Below are positions 16,665-24,333 of a stretch of 45,083 bases of DNA, one piece after another. Each line of letters begins with the position of its first letter. Position 1 is the stretch's first letter. The translations under genes and the position numbers were made by a program. The notes beneath the pieces are model-generated. The model made no database searches. It had not been told where the DNA came from and saw only the letters and a program-made list of their open reading frames with translations. The DNA is from JANXVV01 sp038230975 (GTDB lineage: Bacteria > Planctomycetota > Phycisphaerae > Tepidisphaerales > Tepidisphaeraceae): assembly GCA_038230975.1 (NCBI GenBank), contig JBBRMF010000008.1, positions 1 to 45,083 of the forward strand. Reading direction: 5' to 3'.

Positions 16665-17939
16665 ATGCCGAAATTGAAGCGACAGGCATTACTGGACACC
16701 GTGGTCGGGTCGGTTCTGTCGAGAGATGCGGAATTCAATCATCTTTTTACGACGGCGGCCCCGAAGCGCGCTGGGCAATCGGATTATCTGTTGGCCGTGG
16801 GGGATGAGCCGCATGAGGCGGACGATATCTTCAGCAAACTGCGCTGGGGTGGTCAATTCGTTTATGTTTCCCGCAACAGCCGCCAAGCCCAGGAGACGGC
16901 CAGGCAGTTCATGGAGCGGGGCTTTGTTTTTGTGCGCGGACCCAGTTGCATTCGCGAGGGGATGCCGATCCCATTTTTCGGTCGCAAGACGCATTATTTC
17001 GTCGCCCGAAAAGTCCAACTGACCTTGCCGCGCGAATTCAGCGATCGATTTACATATCAGGTGCAGTTGATCGAACCGGAACGGCCGGGTGCAGAGTGGC
17101 AGGTTCTTAAGGAAGTTCCCCATACGGATCGCGTGGCCGCCCGCCTGCGAAAGCGATTCCCGGATGTCGCGGAAGAAATTATTATCAAGCGTTCGCGGAA
17201 ATTCACGGAAAAAATCTTCCCGCTTTTCCTGACCCGCGAAGCAGCGATGCTGCAAATCCTGGAACGCGATCTGCCGGCCAAGTATCTGGGGAAAGTGCCC
17301 CGTCTCCTTGACATGGAAACCGATGGCCGTGGATATGTGCGACGCCTGAAAATGAATTGGCTGCGAAACGGTGGCCAAACCCTTTCCCAACTTGAATTCG
17401 CCCGCCAATGTGCCGAGCTACTGCATGTGCTTCACGACACGGTGGGCGTGATTCACCTGGATCTGCGCCTCGACAACATCGTCATCACGGAACGAGGCGT
17501 AGGATTTGTAGACTTCGGATCGTCCGTACGCGTCGGTGAAAATCTGGCGGAAAATCCGCTGCTTGGAGCACTCTACGACGAACTGATGCGAACGAGCGAA
17601 ATCCAGCGCATGCTCTCGCGAATGACTCAGAGCGGCAATGTCACATCGCCCATTATTCAGAACGGTTATCAGAAGGTCGACAAATCCGTCGACTTTTTCT
17701 ATCTGGCGCTTCAGGTGAATGACCCCTTGAAAAACCCTGATTTTGCCGGCCTGGTCCATTTCGATCCCACAGGTCGCGAGGCCATCGCGCTCAAGCGAAT
17801 GACCGATGAAGTGCTCCGCCCCAAAGACGTGAAGAACCCCCATTTTCGGTCCGCTGGCGATATCCTCCACGGCATTCAGCGCATCGCGGATTCACACGGG
17901 GAAAGCGATGCGCTGGAAGCGACTCAAGTCGGCGCGTGA
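16665..17939 (+). CDS. protein-kinase-like protein with methyltransferase-like N-terminal region
   Basis: 424 residues from the ATG at 16665. The frame extends to 16392 and overlaps the previous gene, but that part looks non-coding. A TTG at 16653, with GAGG 5 nt upstream, is an alternative start. Residues ~1-130 resemble the C-terminal half of a class I methyltransferase (GDEPHEADDIF, then LRWGGQFVYVS, then FGRKTHYFVARK) without a clear SAM-binding loop. Residues ~140-320 form a protein-kinase-like domain: Lys175 in EEIIIKRSR, a Glu in FLTREAAMLQILE, catalytic HLDLRLDN (His264, Asp266, Asn271) and VDFGSS (Asp283). All core residues are present, so phosphotransfer is plausible. The C-terminal ~110 residues are not recognised. 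No membrane segment. The substrate is unknown. Confidence 0.8.
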   Translation: MPKLKRQALLDTVVGSVLSRDAEFNHLFTTAAPKRAGQSDYLLAVGDEPHEADDIFSKLRWGGQFVYVSRNSRQAQETARQFMERGFVFVRGPSCIREGMPIPFFGRKTHYFVARKVQLTLPREFSDRFTYQVQLIEPERPGAEWQVLKEVPHTDRVAARLRKRFPDVAEEIIIKRSRKFTEKIFPLFLTREAAMLQILERDLPAKYLGKVPRLLDMETDGRGYVRRLKMNWLRNGGQTLSQLEFARQCAELLHVLHDTVGVIHLDLRLDNIVITERGVGFVDFGSSVRVGENLAENPLLGALYDELMRTSEIQRMLSRMTQSGNVTSPIIQNGYQKVDKSVDFFYLALQVNDPLKNPDFAGLVHFDPTGREAIALKRMTDEVLRPKDVKNPHFRSAGDILHGIQRIADSHGESDALEATQVGA

Positions 17940-17975
17940 ACGTTTTGCCTTGGCACTCAATGCCGGGTTCCACCC

Positions 17976-19078
17976 TTATCGACCCTTGGTGCCAGGCGGC
18001 CACACCCCGAGCGTTTTGGTCTTCACCCTGCACAGATTGTGATTGGCGGTGATGTACAACGTCGAACCGTCATCGCCCCAGGCGCAGTTGGCGGTGTTCA
18101 CCCCCGTGGACAACGTGCCGAGGTGCTTGCCTTGCGGGGAGAGAATCATCACACCGCCCGGACCGGTCGCCCAGAGATTCCCGTAGACGTCGAACTTCAT
18201 GCCATCGGGTATTCCCGGGAGTTTTTTGGCCAATAAGTCGGTGGTATCAACGAAAACTTTTCCATGGGAAACATTTCCATCCGGCTGCACATCGTATTTC
18301 ATGATGACCGGATTCTTCGAATCAGATACGCAAATGAACAGTGACTTTTCATCCGGCGATAGCGCGACACCGTTGGGGAATTTCAGATCGATCGGCGTGC
18401 GAATGAGTTCACCCGAGGCTCGCAGAAGATAGACGCCATTTATAGGCATTTCCTTCTTTGGATCTTTGTCTTTTTGTTCCAGGCCGTACGGTGGGTCGGT
18501 GAAGTAGAGATTTCCCTTGGAATCAAAGCAGAGATCATTTGGGCTGTTGAATCGCTTGCCTTCAAACTTGTCGGCCAATGCGGTGATTTTCCCATCGGCT
18601 TCCAGCCGGGCCACGCGGCGATCTCCGTGTTGGCACAGCACCAGATGCCCTTGGCGATCCAGCGTGATTCCATTGGAACCCGGCTCACCCCCGCGCGGCG
18701 TGGTATCGGTGTAACCGCTTGGTTGCAGGTAGGGAACTACGCCGGCTTCGGGGGTCCAGCGATAGATGGTGTTTTGCGGAACATCGGACCAGAACAGGCC
18801 ACCGTTGTACAGACCGGCCCTTCGGCCCATTGGATGCCATCGGCGAGGATTTCAATTTTGGCATCGGGGGCGAGCAGCGCATCGAGCGCCGGGTCTAATC
18901 GAGTGATCGTACCGAGCGTGCCGGTGGTGTTGCGGGCGACCATCGGCGGATTGGTGTTGTTCGACAACGGTGCCAGGCTCGCAGGCGGTACGCTGCTTGA
19001 CTGATGCGCATTGCTGCACGCCAGCGCGGCAAACAGCGGAAATATGAAAATCGATCGGGCAAGAGAGGTGAGTTCCAT
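17976..19078 (-). pseudogene. SMP-30/gluconolactonase-like gene with a one-base frameshift
   Basis: The gene reads in two frames. The first (19078 to about 18811) encodes a lipoprotein-like leader (FPLFAALACSN), a linker and LADGIQWAEGPV. The second (from about 18810 to 17976) encodes NGGLFWSDVPQNTIYRW and the rest of a beta-propeller. Inserting one G after TG on the coding strand, between plus positions 18810 and 18811, restores GPVWYNGGLFWSDVP, exactly the expected family sequence, and a protein of ~367 residues. Propeller metal-site features are intact (WAEGPV, GSNGITLD, NSPNDLCFD, IPDGMKFDVYGNLWA). SMP-30 family enzymes hydrolyse lactones such as gluconolactone. The lesion is either a real recent mutation or a sequencing/assembly error. 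A stand-alone start at 18830 would lack the essential Glu. Confidence 0.85.
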
Positions 19079-19194
19079 CCACTCAGGATAATCGATGCAT
19101 GCGTCCGGCGTCAAAAATTTGCCCCATTGCGCAGTTGCCATTCCGTTTGGCTTGACGGTAAAGTTGTGAACTCACCCGGACCCGGAGGCTGACG

Positions 19195-20076
19195 ATGAAA
19201 CTGGATGGCCAAGAAGAATCTGAAAATGTGGAAGATCGCCGTGGCATTAGCGCCGGCGCCGGGGTGATGGGCGGCGGCGCGGGGTTGATCATTCTGATCC
19301 TGGCGTTGATCTTCAAAGTCGACCCGGCGAAGCTGACGCAATTGATTGGTGGGGGCGGTGGCGCTTCCCCCCAAAACAATAGCAGCCAGGCCACCGGTCC
19401 GCGTCAGTCGGCCGACCCTGAAGAAGAAAAGCAGGCGCATTTCACCAAGGTTATTCTCGGGGATACGGAAGTCATCTGGGGCCAATTGTTTCAGGAAATG
19501 GGCAAGACGTACCCCAAGCCCACACTCGTGCTGTTTACGGGTCAAGTGAATTCAGCTTGCGGTGCTGCCGATGCGGCGGTCGGGCCATTTTACTGCGGTG
19601 GAGATCAAAAGGTTTATATCGACCTCTCCTTCTACAAAGACATGCAGCGCTCCCTGAATGCCCCGGGGGATTTCGCACGGGCGTATGTCGTTGCCCATGA
19701 AGTGGGTCATCACGTTCAATCGCTGCTTGGGTATTCCGATCAGGTGCATGAAGCCAAGCGATCCTCCGATCAAGTGGAAGCACATCACATGTCTGTGCGG
19801 TTGGAATTGCAGGCGGACTATTTCGCCGGAGTCTGGGCGTATCACGCGCAGAAGAAATTTAATTTTCTGGAAAAAGGCGATGTCGAATCCGCCTTGAAAG
19901 CCGCGTTTGAAATTGGCGATGACCGCCTTCAGAAAAAAGCCCGCGGAACCGTCGTGCCCGACACCTTTACGCACGGAACATCAAAGCAGCGAATGACCTG
20001 GTTTAACAAGGGGTTCACGACCGGCGACGTTAAGGGGGCGGCGGCGTTGTTTAAACTGCCGTATGAGAGGTTATGA
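19195..20076 (+). CDS. YpfJ-type neutral zinc metallopeptidase
   Basis: 293 residues; GGAGG lies 6 nt before the ATG. The N-terminal cytosolic stretch (RRG, a typical family feature) leads into a Gly/Ile-rich membrane helix (~25-41: GGGAGLIILILALIF). The zinc-peptidase motif is HEVGHH at 168-173 in YVVAHEVGHHVQSLLG, and the later RLELQADYFAGVWAYH supplies the third ligand. Other family blocks are VNSACGAADAAVGPFYC, then VYIDLSFYKDM. The C-terminal DTFTHGTSKQRMTWFNKGF is also characteristic. Length matches the family. The physiological substrate is not known. The protein is anchored with its catalytic domain probably outside the cytosol. It is divergent from the broken SMP-30 gene. Confidence 0.93.
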   Translation: MKLDGQEESENVEDRRGISAGAGVMGGGAGLIILILALIFKVDPAKLTQLIGGGGGASPQNNSSQATGPRQSADPEEEKQAHFTKVILGDTEVIWGQLFQEMGKTYPKPTLVLFTGQVNSACGAADAAVGPFYCGGDQKVYIDLSFYKDMQRSLNAPGDFARAYVVAHEVGHHVQSLLGYSDQVHEAKRSSDQVEAHHMSVRLELQADYFAGVWAYHAQKKFNFLEKGDVESALKAAFEIGDDRLQKKARGTVVPDTFTHGTSKQRMTWFNKGFTTGDVKGAAALFKLPYERL

Positions 20077-20121
20077 TTAATATTCAATTCGCGAAACTAA
20101 TTAGGTAAAATAACGAGCGTC

Positions 20122-20349
20122 ATGATCAATAGCTCCGATATCACGGCGTACCTCCATTCCCAGCCCTTCGATCGATTCGATATTCGCATGTCGGATGATA
20201 GGGTCTACACCGTGGACCATCCGGAATTTCTCCATATCTCCCGCAAGGGAAACGTGATCTATTACAGCACGGACGACGATCGGCCGGTCACGATTGCGGT
20301 GTCGCAAATCACCACATTGGAAAAATCGAATTCCCCCCGCGCGGCTTAG
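20122..20349 (+). CDS. small conserved protein of unknown function
   Basis: 75 residues. The pattern QPFDRFDIRMSDDRVYTVDH, then PEFLHISRKGN, resembles a widespread family of ~70-residue bacterial proteins built on the text 'QPF.PF.I.L.DGR...V.HPEFL'. Those are small all-beta proteins without assigned function. No signal peptide. The ATG at 20122 has no clear Shine-Dalgarno, but a TAAAAT box at 20106-20111 lies 10 nt upstream, with TTCAAT 17 nt further up as a weak -35, so a very short leader is likely. It sits 45 nt after the metallopeptidase gene. Confidence 0.75.
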   Translation: MINSSDITAYLHSQPFDRFDIRMSDDRVYTVDHPEFLHISRKGNVIYYSTDDDRPVTIAVSQITTLEKSNSPRAA

Positions 20350-20473
20350 CGAGGAGACGCTCCGCTGCGCGTTGCGGCTAAACTGACAATCCGACCAACT
20401 TTTCGGCCTCTTGCGCATTGAAGGAGATAGAATACTTCCATTCGGTTTAGTCATGCCATTCTAAGGAGCCATG

Positions 20474-21892
20474 ATGCGGTCGTCCGATTGCTTGCGTTGG
20501 GTCGCCCCGCTGCTCGCCCCGATTTTGTTGGTCGCCGCGCCGGCTTGGGCCGCGGATAAGCCAACCAATGGTGTTTCGCCGGACAAAGCTGTTTTCTATG
20601 CCGGCACAGAAACGAGAATCCTGGACCCCCTGACGGGTGGGTTGGGGTATTACGTCGTCTATATCCCGAAGGACTACACGCCCGATCGCGAATGGCCGCT
20701 CATTTTTTGTTATCACGGCAGCAACGGCAATCCGCAGAGTTGGCCGTTCAAAGATCTGACCGATGGTCAAAGCTACATCATCATCGGCATGGAATATCTC
20801 AATCGCACGACCCCTGAACCGACGGGCGATGTAGACAACCTCAAGCGCATTTTGAAGTTCGTTTCATCGAAGGTGCGCGTGAATCCGAAGCTGATGTTCA
20901 TGGGTGGATTCAGCCAGGGAGGTTGGTCGACTTCGAGCTTCAGTAATTTGTGTATCGATCAGCTTGCGGGGTTGATCATCATGGGTTCGGGAGGCACACC
21001 GGGGGACAAAGCCGCCCCACTGCTGAAGGGCAAGCCGGTGTTTATCGGCATAGGTGAACAAGACCCGGCCAATGCCAGCGCCAAGGGATCTCGCGACGCG
21101 TACACCGCCAGGAATGCTTTGGTGACATTTGAAGAGTTCAAAGGATTGGCCCACGCGGTCGACACCAAAGATAAACCGTTGAAGGATTGGCTGATAAAAT
21201 GGGGCCCGCAGAATCAAATGATTGCCTCGTTGTCCGCAGCGAAAGCCACGGAAAAAGCCGGCCGATTGGGGGAGGCCTACACGATTTACGTCGCCATTTC
21301 AAAGATGAGCGGGGGGGAGGAAGCTGCCGATCTAGCTAAAGAAATTGCCGAGCCCGCCGAGAAAAAACTCGCCGATGCGGACACCGCGCTGGCTGCCAAA
21401 AAATATCCGGATGCCGTCAAGCTTTTGATGGCCGTCACCCAAACCTACGCCGGTTCAATCTTCGCGGAAAAAGCCAAGTCAAAGGTGGACCAGATCCAGA
21501 CTGACCCAGCCATCAAAGCCGAGATTGAGCAGGCGAAGCTCGACGCGCGAGCCGATGCGGTGGAGACACTAGCGCAGGCCGCGGAGAAGTCGAAGGATTT
21601 TGCGCGGGCCTTGCCACTCTATGAAATGTACGTCGCCCAGTTCCCAAATTCCACTCATTTTGCGGCGATCAAGGCACATTTGGTGGAACTGAAGGCCAAC
21701 AAAACGATTCAAGCCAGCGCCAAAGGGCAGAGTGCCGACCGCGAATGCAAAGGATGGCTTTCAACTGCGGATAATTACCTCAAGAGCAGCCTTCCTGAAA
21801 AAGCTCGACCTTATCTTCAGAAAATTATCGATAAGTACGGTGACACCGAATGGGCAGTCGTGGCAAAGAAACGACTGGCAGAAATTAAGTAA
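20474..21892 (+). CDS. secreted alpha/beta hydrolase with C-terminal TPR-like domain
   Basis: 472 residues from the second of two adjacent ATGs (20471 and 20474); AAGGAG lies 2 nt before the first and 5 nt before the second, which favours the second. The signal peptide ends near APAWAADK. The hydrolase domain (~45-260) resembles PHB-depolymerase/feruloyl-esterase-like enzymes: oxyanion region CYHGSNGNP, nucleophile in GGFSQGGWS (Ser147), and His in GLAHAVDTKD. Residues ~265-470 are helical and repetitive (DTALAAKKYPDAVKLLMAV, then ALPLYEMYVAQFPNS), matching TPR or YbgF/BamD-like repeats. The likely location is the periplasm, acting on an ester substrate that is unknown. The stop codon directly abuts a long hairpin. 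Confidence 0.87.
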   Translation: MRSSDCLRWVAPLLAPILLVAAPAWAADKPTNGVSPDKAVFYAGTETRILDPLTGGLGYYVVYIPKDYTPDREWPLIFCYHGSNGNPQSWPFKDLTDGQSYIIIGMEYLNRTTPEPTGDVDNLKRILKFVSSKVRVNPKLMFMGGFSQGGWSTSSFSNLCIDQLAGLIIMGSGGTPGDKAAPLLKGKPVFIGIGEQDPANASAKGSRDAYTARNALVTFEEFKGLAHAVDTKDKPLKDWLIKWGPQNQMIASLSAAKATEKAGRLGEAYTIYVAISKMSGGEEAADLAKEIAEPAEKKLADADTALAAKKYPDAVKLLMAVTQTYAGSIFAEKAKSKVDQIQTDPAIKAEIEQAKLDARADAVETLAQAAEKSKDFARALPLYEMYVAQFPNSTHFAAIKAHLVELKANKTIQASAKGQSADRECKGWLSTADNYLKSSLPEKARPYLQKIIDKYGDTEWAVVAKKRLAEIK

Positions 21893-21964
21893 TATAGCCC
21901 GGCGTTTACGCCGGTTCTTTCTATTTCATGGAAAACCAAGAACCGGCGTAAACACCGGGCTATA
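21893..21964. repeat. 27-bp-arm nested hairpin between stop and next start
   Basis: Arms 21893-21919 and 21938-21964 are reverse complements with one mismatch, around an 18-nt loop. Each arm contains its own small hairpin (CCGGCG TTTA CGCCGG on the left). The left arm starts immediately after the TAA of the hydrolase gene. The right arm ends at the first base of the first possible ATG of the next gene. It begins with TATAGCCC, shared with other elements here. Confidence 0.85.
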
Positions 21965-22299
21965 TGGAACCCACCGACCCATCCCGTGCCGGCATGAAGT
22001 ACGAAAATGCGTACGTCTGGCTCATTTTCGTCTCCTGTCTCGACATCCTGCTGACATGGATCGTTCTATATCGCGGCGGGCGGGAAGCGAACGTGTTGGC
22101 GGCGATGATTATTCGCCGATATGGGCTCGTGGAAATGGTTTTGTTCAAACTCGGTATCGTCCTCTTCGTAGTAGCGGTGTGCGAAGCGATCGGTCGAAGG
22201 AAGCCTGACACAGGCCGCAAATTTGCGCATGCCGCCGTGGCGGTCAGCGCCCTTCCGGTCGTGGTTGGACTGATTTTGCTTACCACTCGAATGCTTTAA
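21964..22299 (+). CDS. DUF5658-like small membrane protein
   Basis: 111 residues from the ATG at 21964, or 101 from MKYENAYVWLIF at 21994. The latter removes a short polar lead that begins in the hairpin arm; neither start has a Shine-Dalgarno. The sequence LDILLTWIVLYRGGREANVL is the family hallmark: helix 1 ending in Asp-Ile-Leu-Leu-Thr, then a Gly-x-x-Glu-Ala-Asn motif. Two more helices follow at about 58-78 (MVLFKLGIVLFVVAVCEAI) and 90-107 (VSALPVVVGLILLTT). Such proteins are small integral membrane proteins of unknown role. If the hairpin forms in mRNA, the 21964 start would be masked, which also favours 21994. Confidence 0.75.
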   Translation: MEPTDPSRAGMKYENAYVWLIFVSCLDILLTWIVLYRGGREANVLAAMIIRRYGLVEMVLFKLGIVLFVVAVCEAIGRRKPDTGRKFAHAAVAVSALPVVVGLILLTTRML

Positions 22300-22332
22300 C
22301 TTCTGATCCGATTGCGGCAAAGGAGTGACCTT

Positions 22333-22362
22333 ATGAGCAATCAACCCGTGTTCTGGTTTTGA
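22333..22362 (+). other. nine-codon ORF with strong Shine-Dalgarno
   Basis: ATG at 22333 is preceded by AAAGGAGTGACCTT, among the best ribosome sites in the window, and encodes MSNQPVFWF before TGA at 22360-22362. It is in frame with the downstream zinc-ribbon gene, 90 nt ahead of that gene's start. It may be a leader peptide, the stub of a decayed gene, or chance. Expression is not shown by sequence. Confidence 0.3.
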
Positions 22363-22452
22363 TCCGCTGGACAATGGGCTTGGTTCGTGACGCCAACTGA
22401 GGTATCTTGCCCTCTTCATGAAACAATCGATTCCATCGCATCGGGGAGAAGA

Positions 22453-24288
22453 ATGAGCATCAAAGTAATCTGTGACGGATGTGGTAAGTCCTATCAGGTG
22501 GATGATCATTTTGCAGGCAAGAAGGCCAAATGCAAAGCGTGCGGACACGGGATGCAAGTGCCGGGAGCACGAGCCGTGGCGAGCGCCTCGGCATCGCCCA
22601 CCAAACCAAGTTCAAAAAGCTCAACCAAGCCCTCACGCAAGCCGGTGGAAACCGATGATTCTGCGGGGGAATTCGATCTTTCGGCACTGGCTGACGTCGA
22701 ACGTACCGGTGCAATCGACCACACTTATCAACCGCCGGCAATGAACACCGCTCCGTCAGAAGGGAAGAAAAACGCCGGCTCAAAAGGCACCACTTACGCC
22801 GCCGCCAAGGCACGAACTGCCACGCCCGGAAAAACGAAAGTGATAGAAGCACCCAAGACGTTCGCCGAGGCCATGATCCCGGGCGTCATGGGGTACTTGT
22901 TTATCGGGCTGATCCTTGTCGGGATGGTTAGCTTCGTTCATGAAAAGGTTGCGGGAATTGTGGCGTTGGTGATCGGCGCGATCGGAGTGCTGCTCTGCGT
23001 ATCCGCCAAGTTGAAAACTTTGTCGATGGCGCGGGAGGAAGGAACCAGCTCGTATTTACTCTATCGGTTCGTGCCATTCTACTCGTTCTATTTCGTTTGC
23101 ACGCGATGGTATGACGCGCAGAGTTCGGTGCTTTCCTGGATGAAGGGAACCACGCTGACCCTTTTGGCCGCGGTCTTGCTTCTGCGCGCGGGTGGCATCG
23201 ATAAGGTATTAGGTCGAAAGGATAGCGGCTCGGATGATGCGCCGATGAAATCCAAGCGACTCGCCAAGGTGGAAGACCCCAAGGCGGATGATGAGGACGC
23301 GAATGAGGCGCCATTCCCAGAAGACTCAACTTTGGCCCAGCGAATTGCGATCCGGCGAGCCAGGCGAATGCAAGCTGACAAGGATGCCGTCGGCGGACAT
23401 GACGTCGAAAAAGACCCGCGGCCCGTGCGAACAGAATCACCTGAATTGGGTGAGCCCTCCGTAAGGTCGATGACCACGTATAGCCACTCATTGGCGGGGG
23501 AATTTCAGGGTGAGCCGGCGGGCATCACGCTATTTGTTCCAAACGGCACACACCCGGATCATTCGCTGGCCTGTGTCTTAATGACTGCCGATCGGGACGC
23601 CCCGCTTGAAGGGCGCACCGTCACGGAAGCGGAGATCAATGCCGCAGGGGTGTTTGTCAGCAAGGGATTCGCGGTATTGCTTTACGACACCAGCCGCTGG
23701 GCTTTTAACACGCGACCTCAAAGTGTCACCTCGTGCGTGACGGAATTCATGATGACCGACGGCGGGATGCACCAGGCTCGCACTGCGCTCAATTTTCTGG
23801 CCGACCGGGCCGTGATGGTCGACATGAATCGCGTGTATGCGGTAGGCCTGCGAGGGTCGGCGACGATCGCCCTTAACCTTGCCGCGATGGACCCGCGTAT
23901 TCGAGCGGTGGCCACCTATTTGCCCGTCTGCGATGTCAGCCAGGAAATAAGCGAGCCCATTCTCGACGTGGGAAAAAGGCTAAAACTGAATGGCATTGGG
24001 GAGTTCGTGAAGCGGATTTCTCCGGTCAATCACGTGAGTGAACTGAAATGCCGGGTTCTGGTGTTAACCAATGGCGAAGGGGGCGATGTGGCCCCGCCGC
24101 CAAACCGCGACGGTGGGATCAGCGCCTTCACGGCGGCGATGCAAGCTGCCGGGAAACCGATCACGGTGACCGCCGCCGCAGGGGAAAAAACCAAGCGTTA
24201 TGAGCTTGACGTAGTCCTGCCTCAAATGTTTGAGTGGTTGAAATCGCTCCCACCCTCCGCCGCGCCAACCCGCGGACGCGGGCGATAA
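22453..24288 (+). CDS. zinc-ribbon membrane protein with degenerate hydrolase-like domain
   Basis: 611 residues from the ATG at 22453 (GGGGAG 4 nt upstream); an earlier in-frame start at 22387 has no ribosome site. Residues 1-37 form an MJ0042-type zinc ribbon with Cys7, Cys10, Cys27 and Cys30 (ICDGCGKSYQV, then KCKACGHGMQV). A Lys/Ser/Pro-rich linker leads to two or three membrane helices at ~140-255 (MGYLFIGLILVGMVSFV, then GIVALVIGAIGVLLCVSA, then LTLLAAVLLLRAGG). After a charged linker, residues ~345-600 resemble a dienelactone-hydrolase-like alpha/beta domain. The nucleophile elbow reads VGLRGSATIALNLAA, so the usual Ser of G-x-S-x-G is Arg; catalysis by the standard triad looks lost. 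It is probably a sensor or scaffold. Confidence 0.8.
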   Translation: MSIKVICDGCGKSYQVDDHFAGKKAKCKACGHGMQVPGARAVASASASPTKPSSKSSTKPSRKPVETDDSAGEFDLSALADVERTGAIDHTYQPPAMNTAPSEGKKNAGSKGTTYAAAKARTATPGKTKVIEAPKTFAEAMIPGVMGYLFIGLILVGMVSFVHEKVAGIVALVIGAIGVLLCVSAKLKTLSMAREEGTSSYLLYRFVPFYSFYFVCTRWYDAQSSVLSWMKGTTLTLLAAVLLLRAGGIDKVLGRKDSGSDDAPMKSKRLAKVEDPKADDEDANEAPFPEDSTLAQRIAIRRARRMQADKDAVGGHDVEKDPRPVRTESPELGEPSVRSMTTYSHSLAGEFQGEPAGITLFVPNGTHPDHSLACVLMTADRDAPLEGRTVTEAEINAAGVFVSKGFAVLLYDTSRWAFNTRPQSVTSCVTEFMMTDGGMHQARTALNFLADRAVMVDMNRVYAVGLRGSATIALNLAAMDPRIRAVATYLPVCDVSQEISEPILDVGKRLKLNGIGEFVKRISPVNHVSELKCRVLVLTNGEGGDVAPPPNRDGGISAFTAAMQAAGKPITVTAAAGEKTKRYELDVVLPQMFEWLKSLPPSAAPTRGRGR

Positions 24289-24305
24289 AAACGCTCACCC
24301 GTCCT

Positions 24306-24331
24306 ACATAGCCCCGTGCATGCACGGGGGG
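24306..24331. terminator. 18-bp perfect palindrome between convergent genes
   Basis: CCCCGTGCATGCACGGGG at 24312-24329 is self-complementary and preceded by ATAGC. It lies between convergent genes ending at 24288 (plus) and 24334 (minus), so a bidirectional terminator role is plausible, although no T-run flanks it. It resembles half of the nested element at 21893-21964. Confidence 0.55.
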
Positions 24332-24333
24332 TT

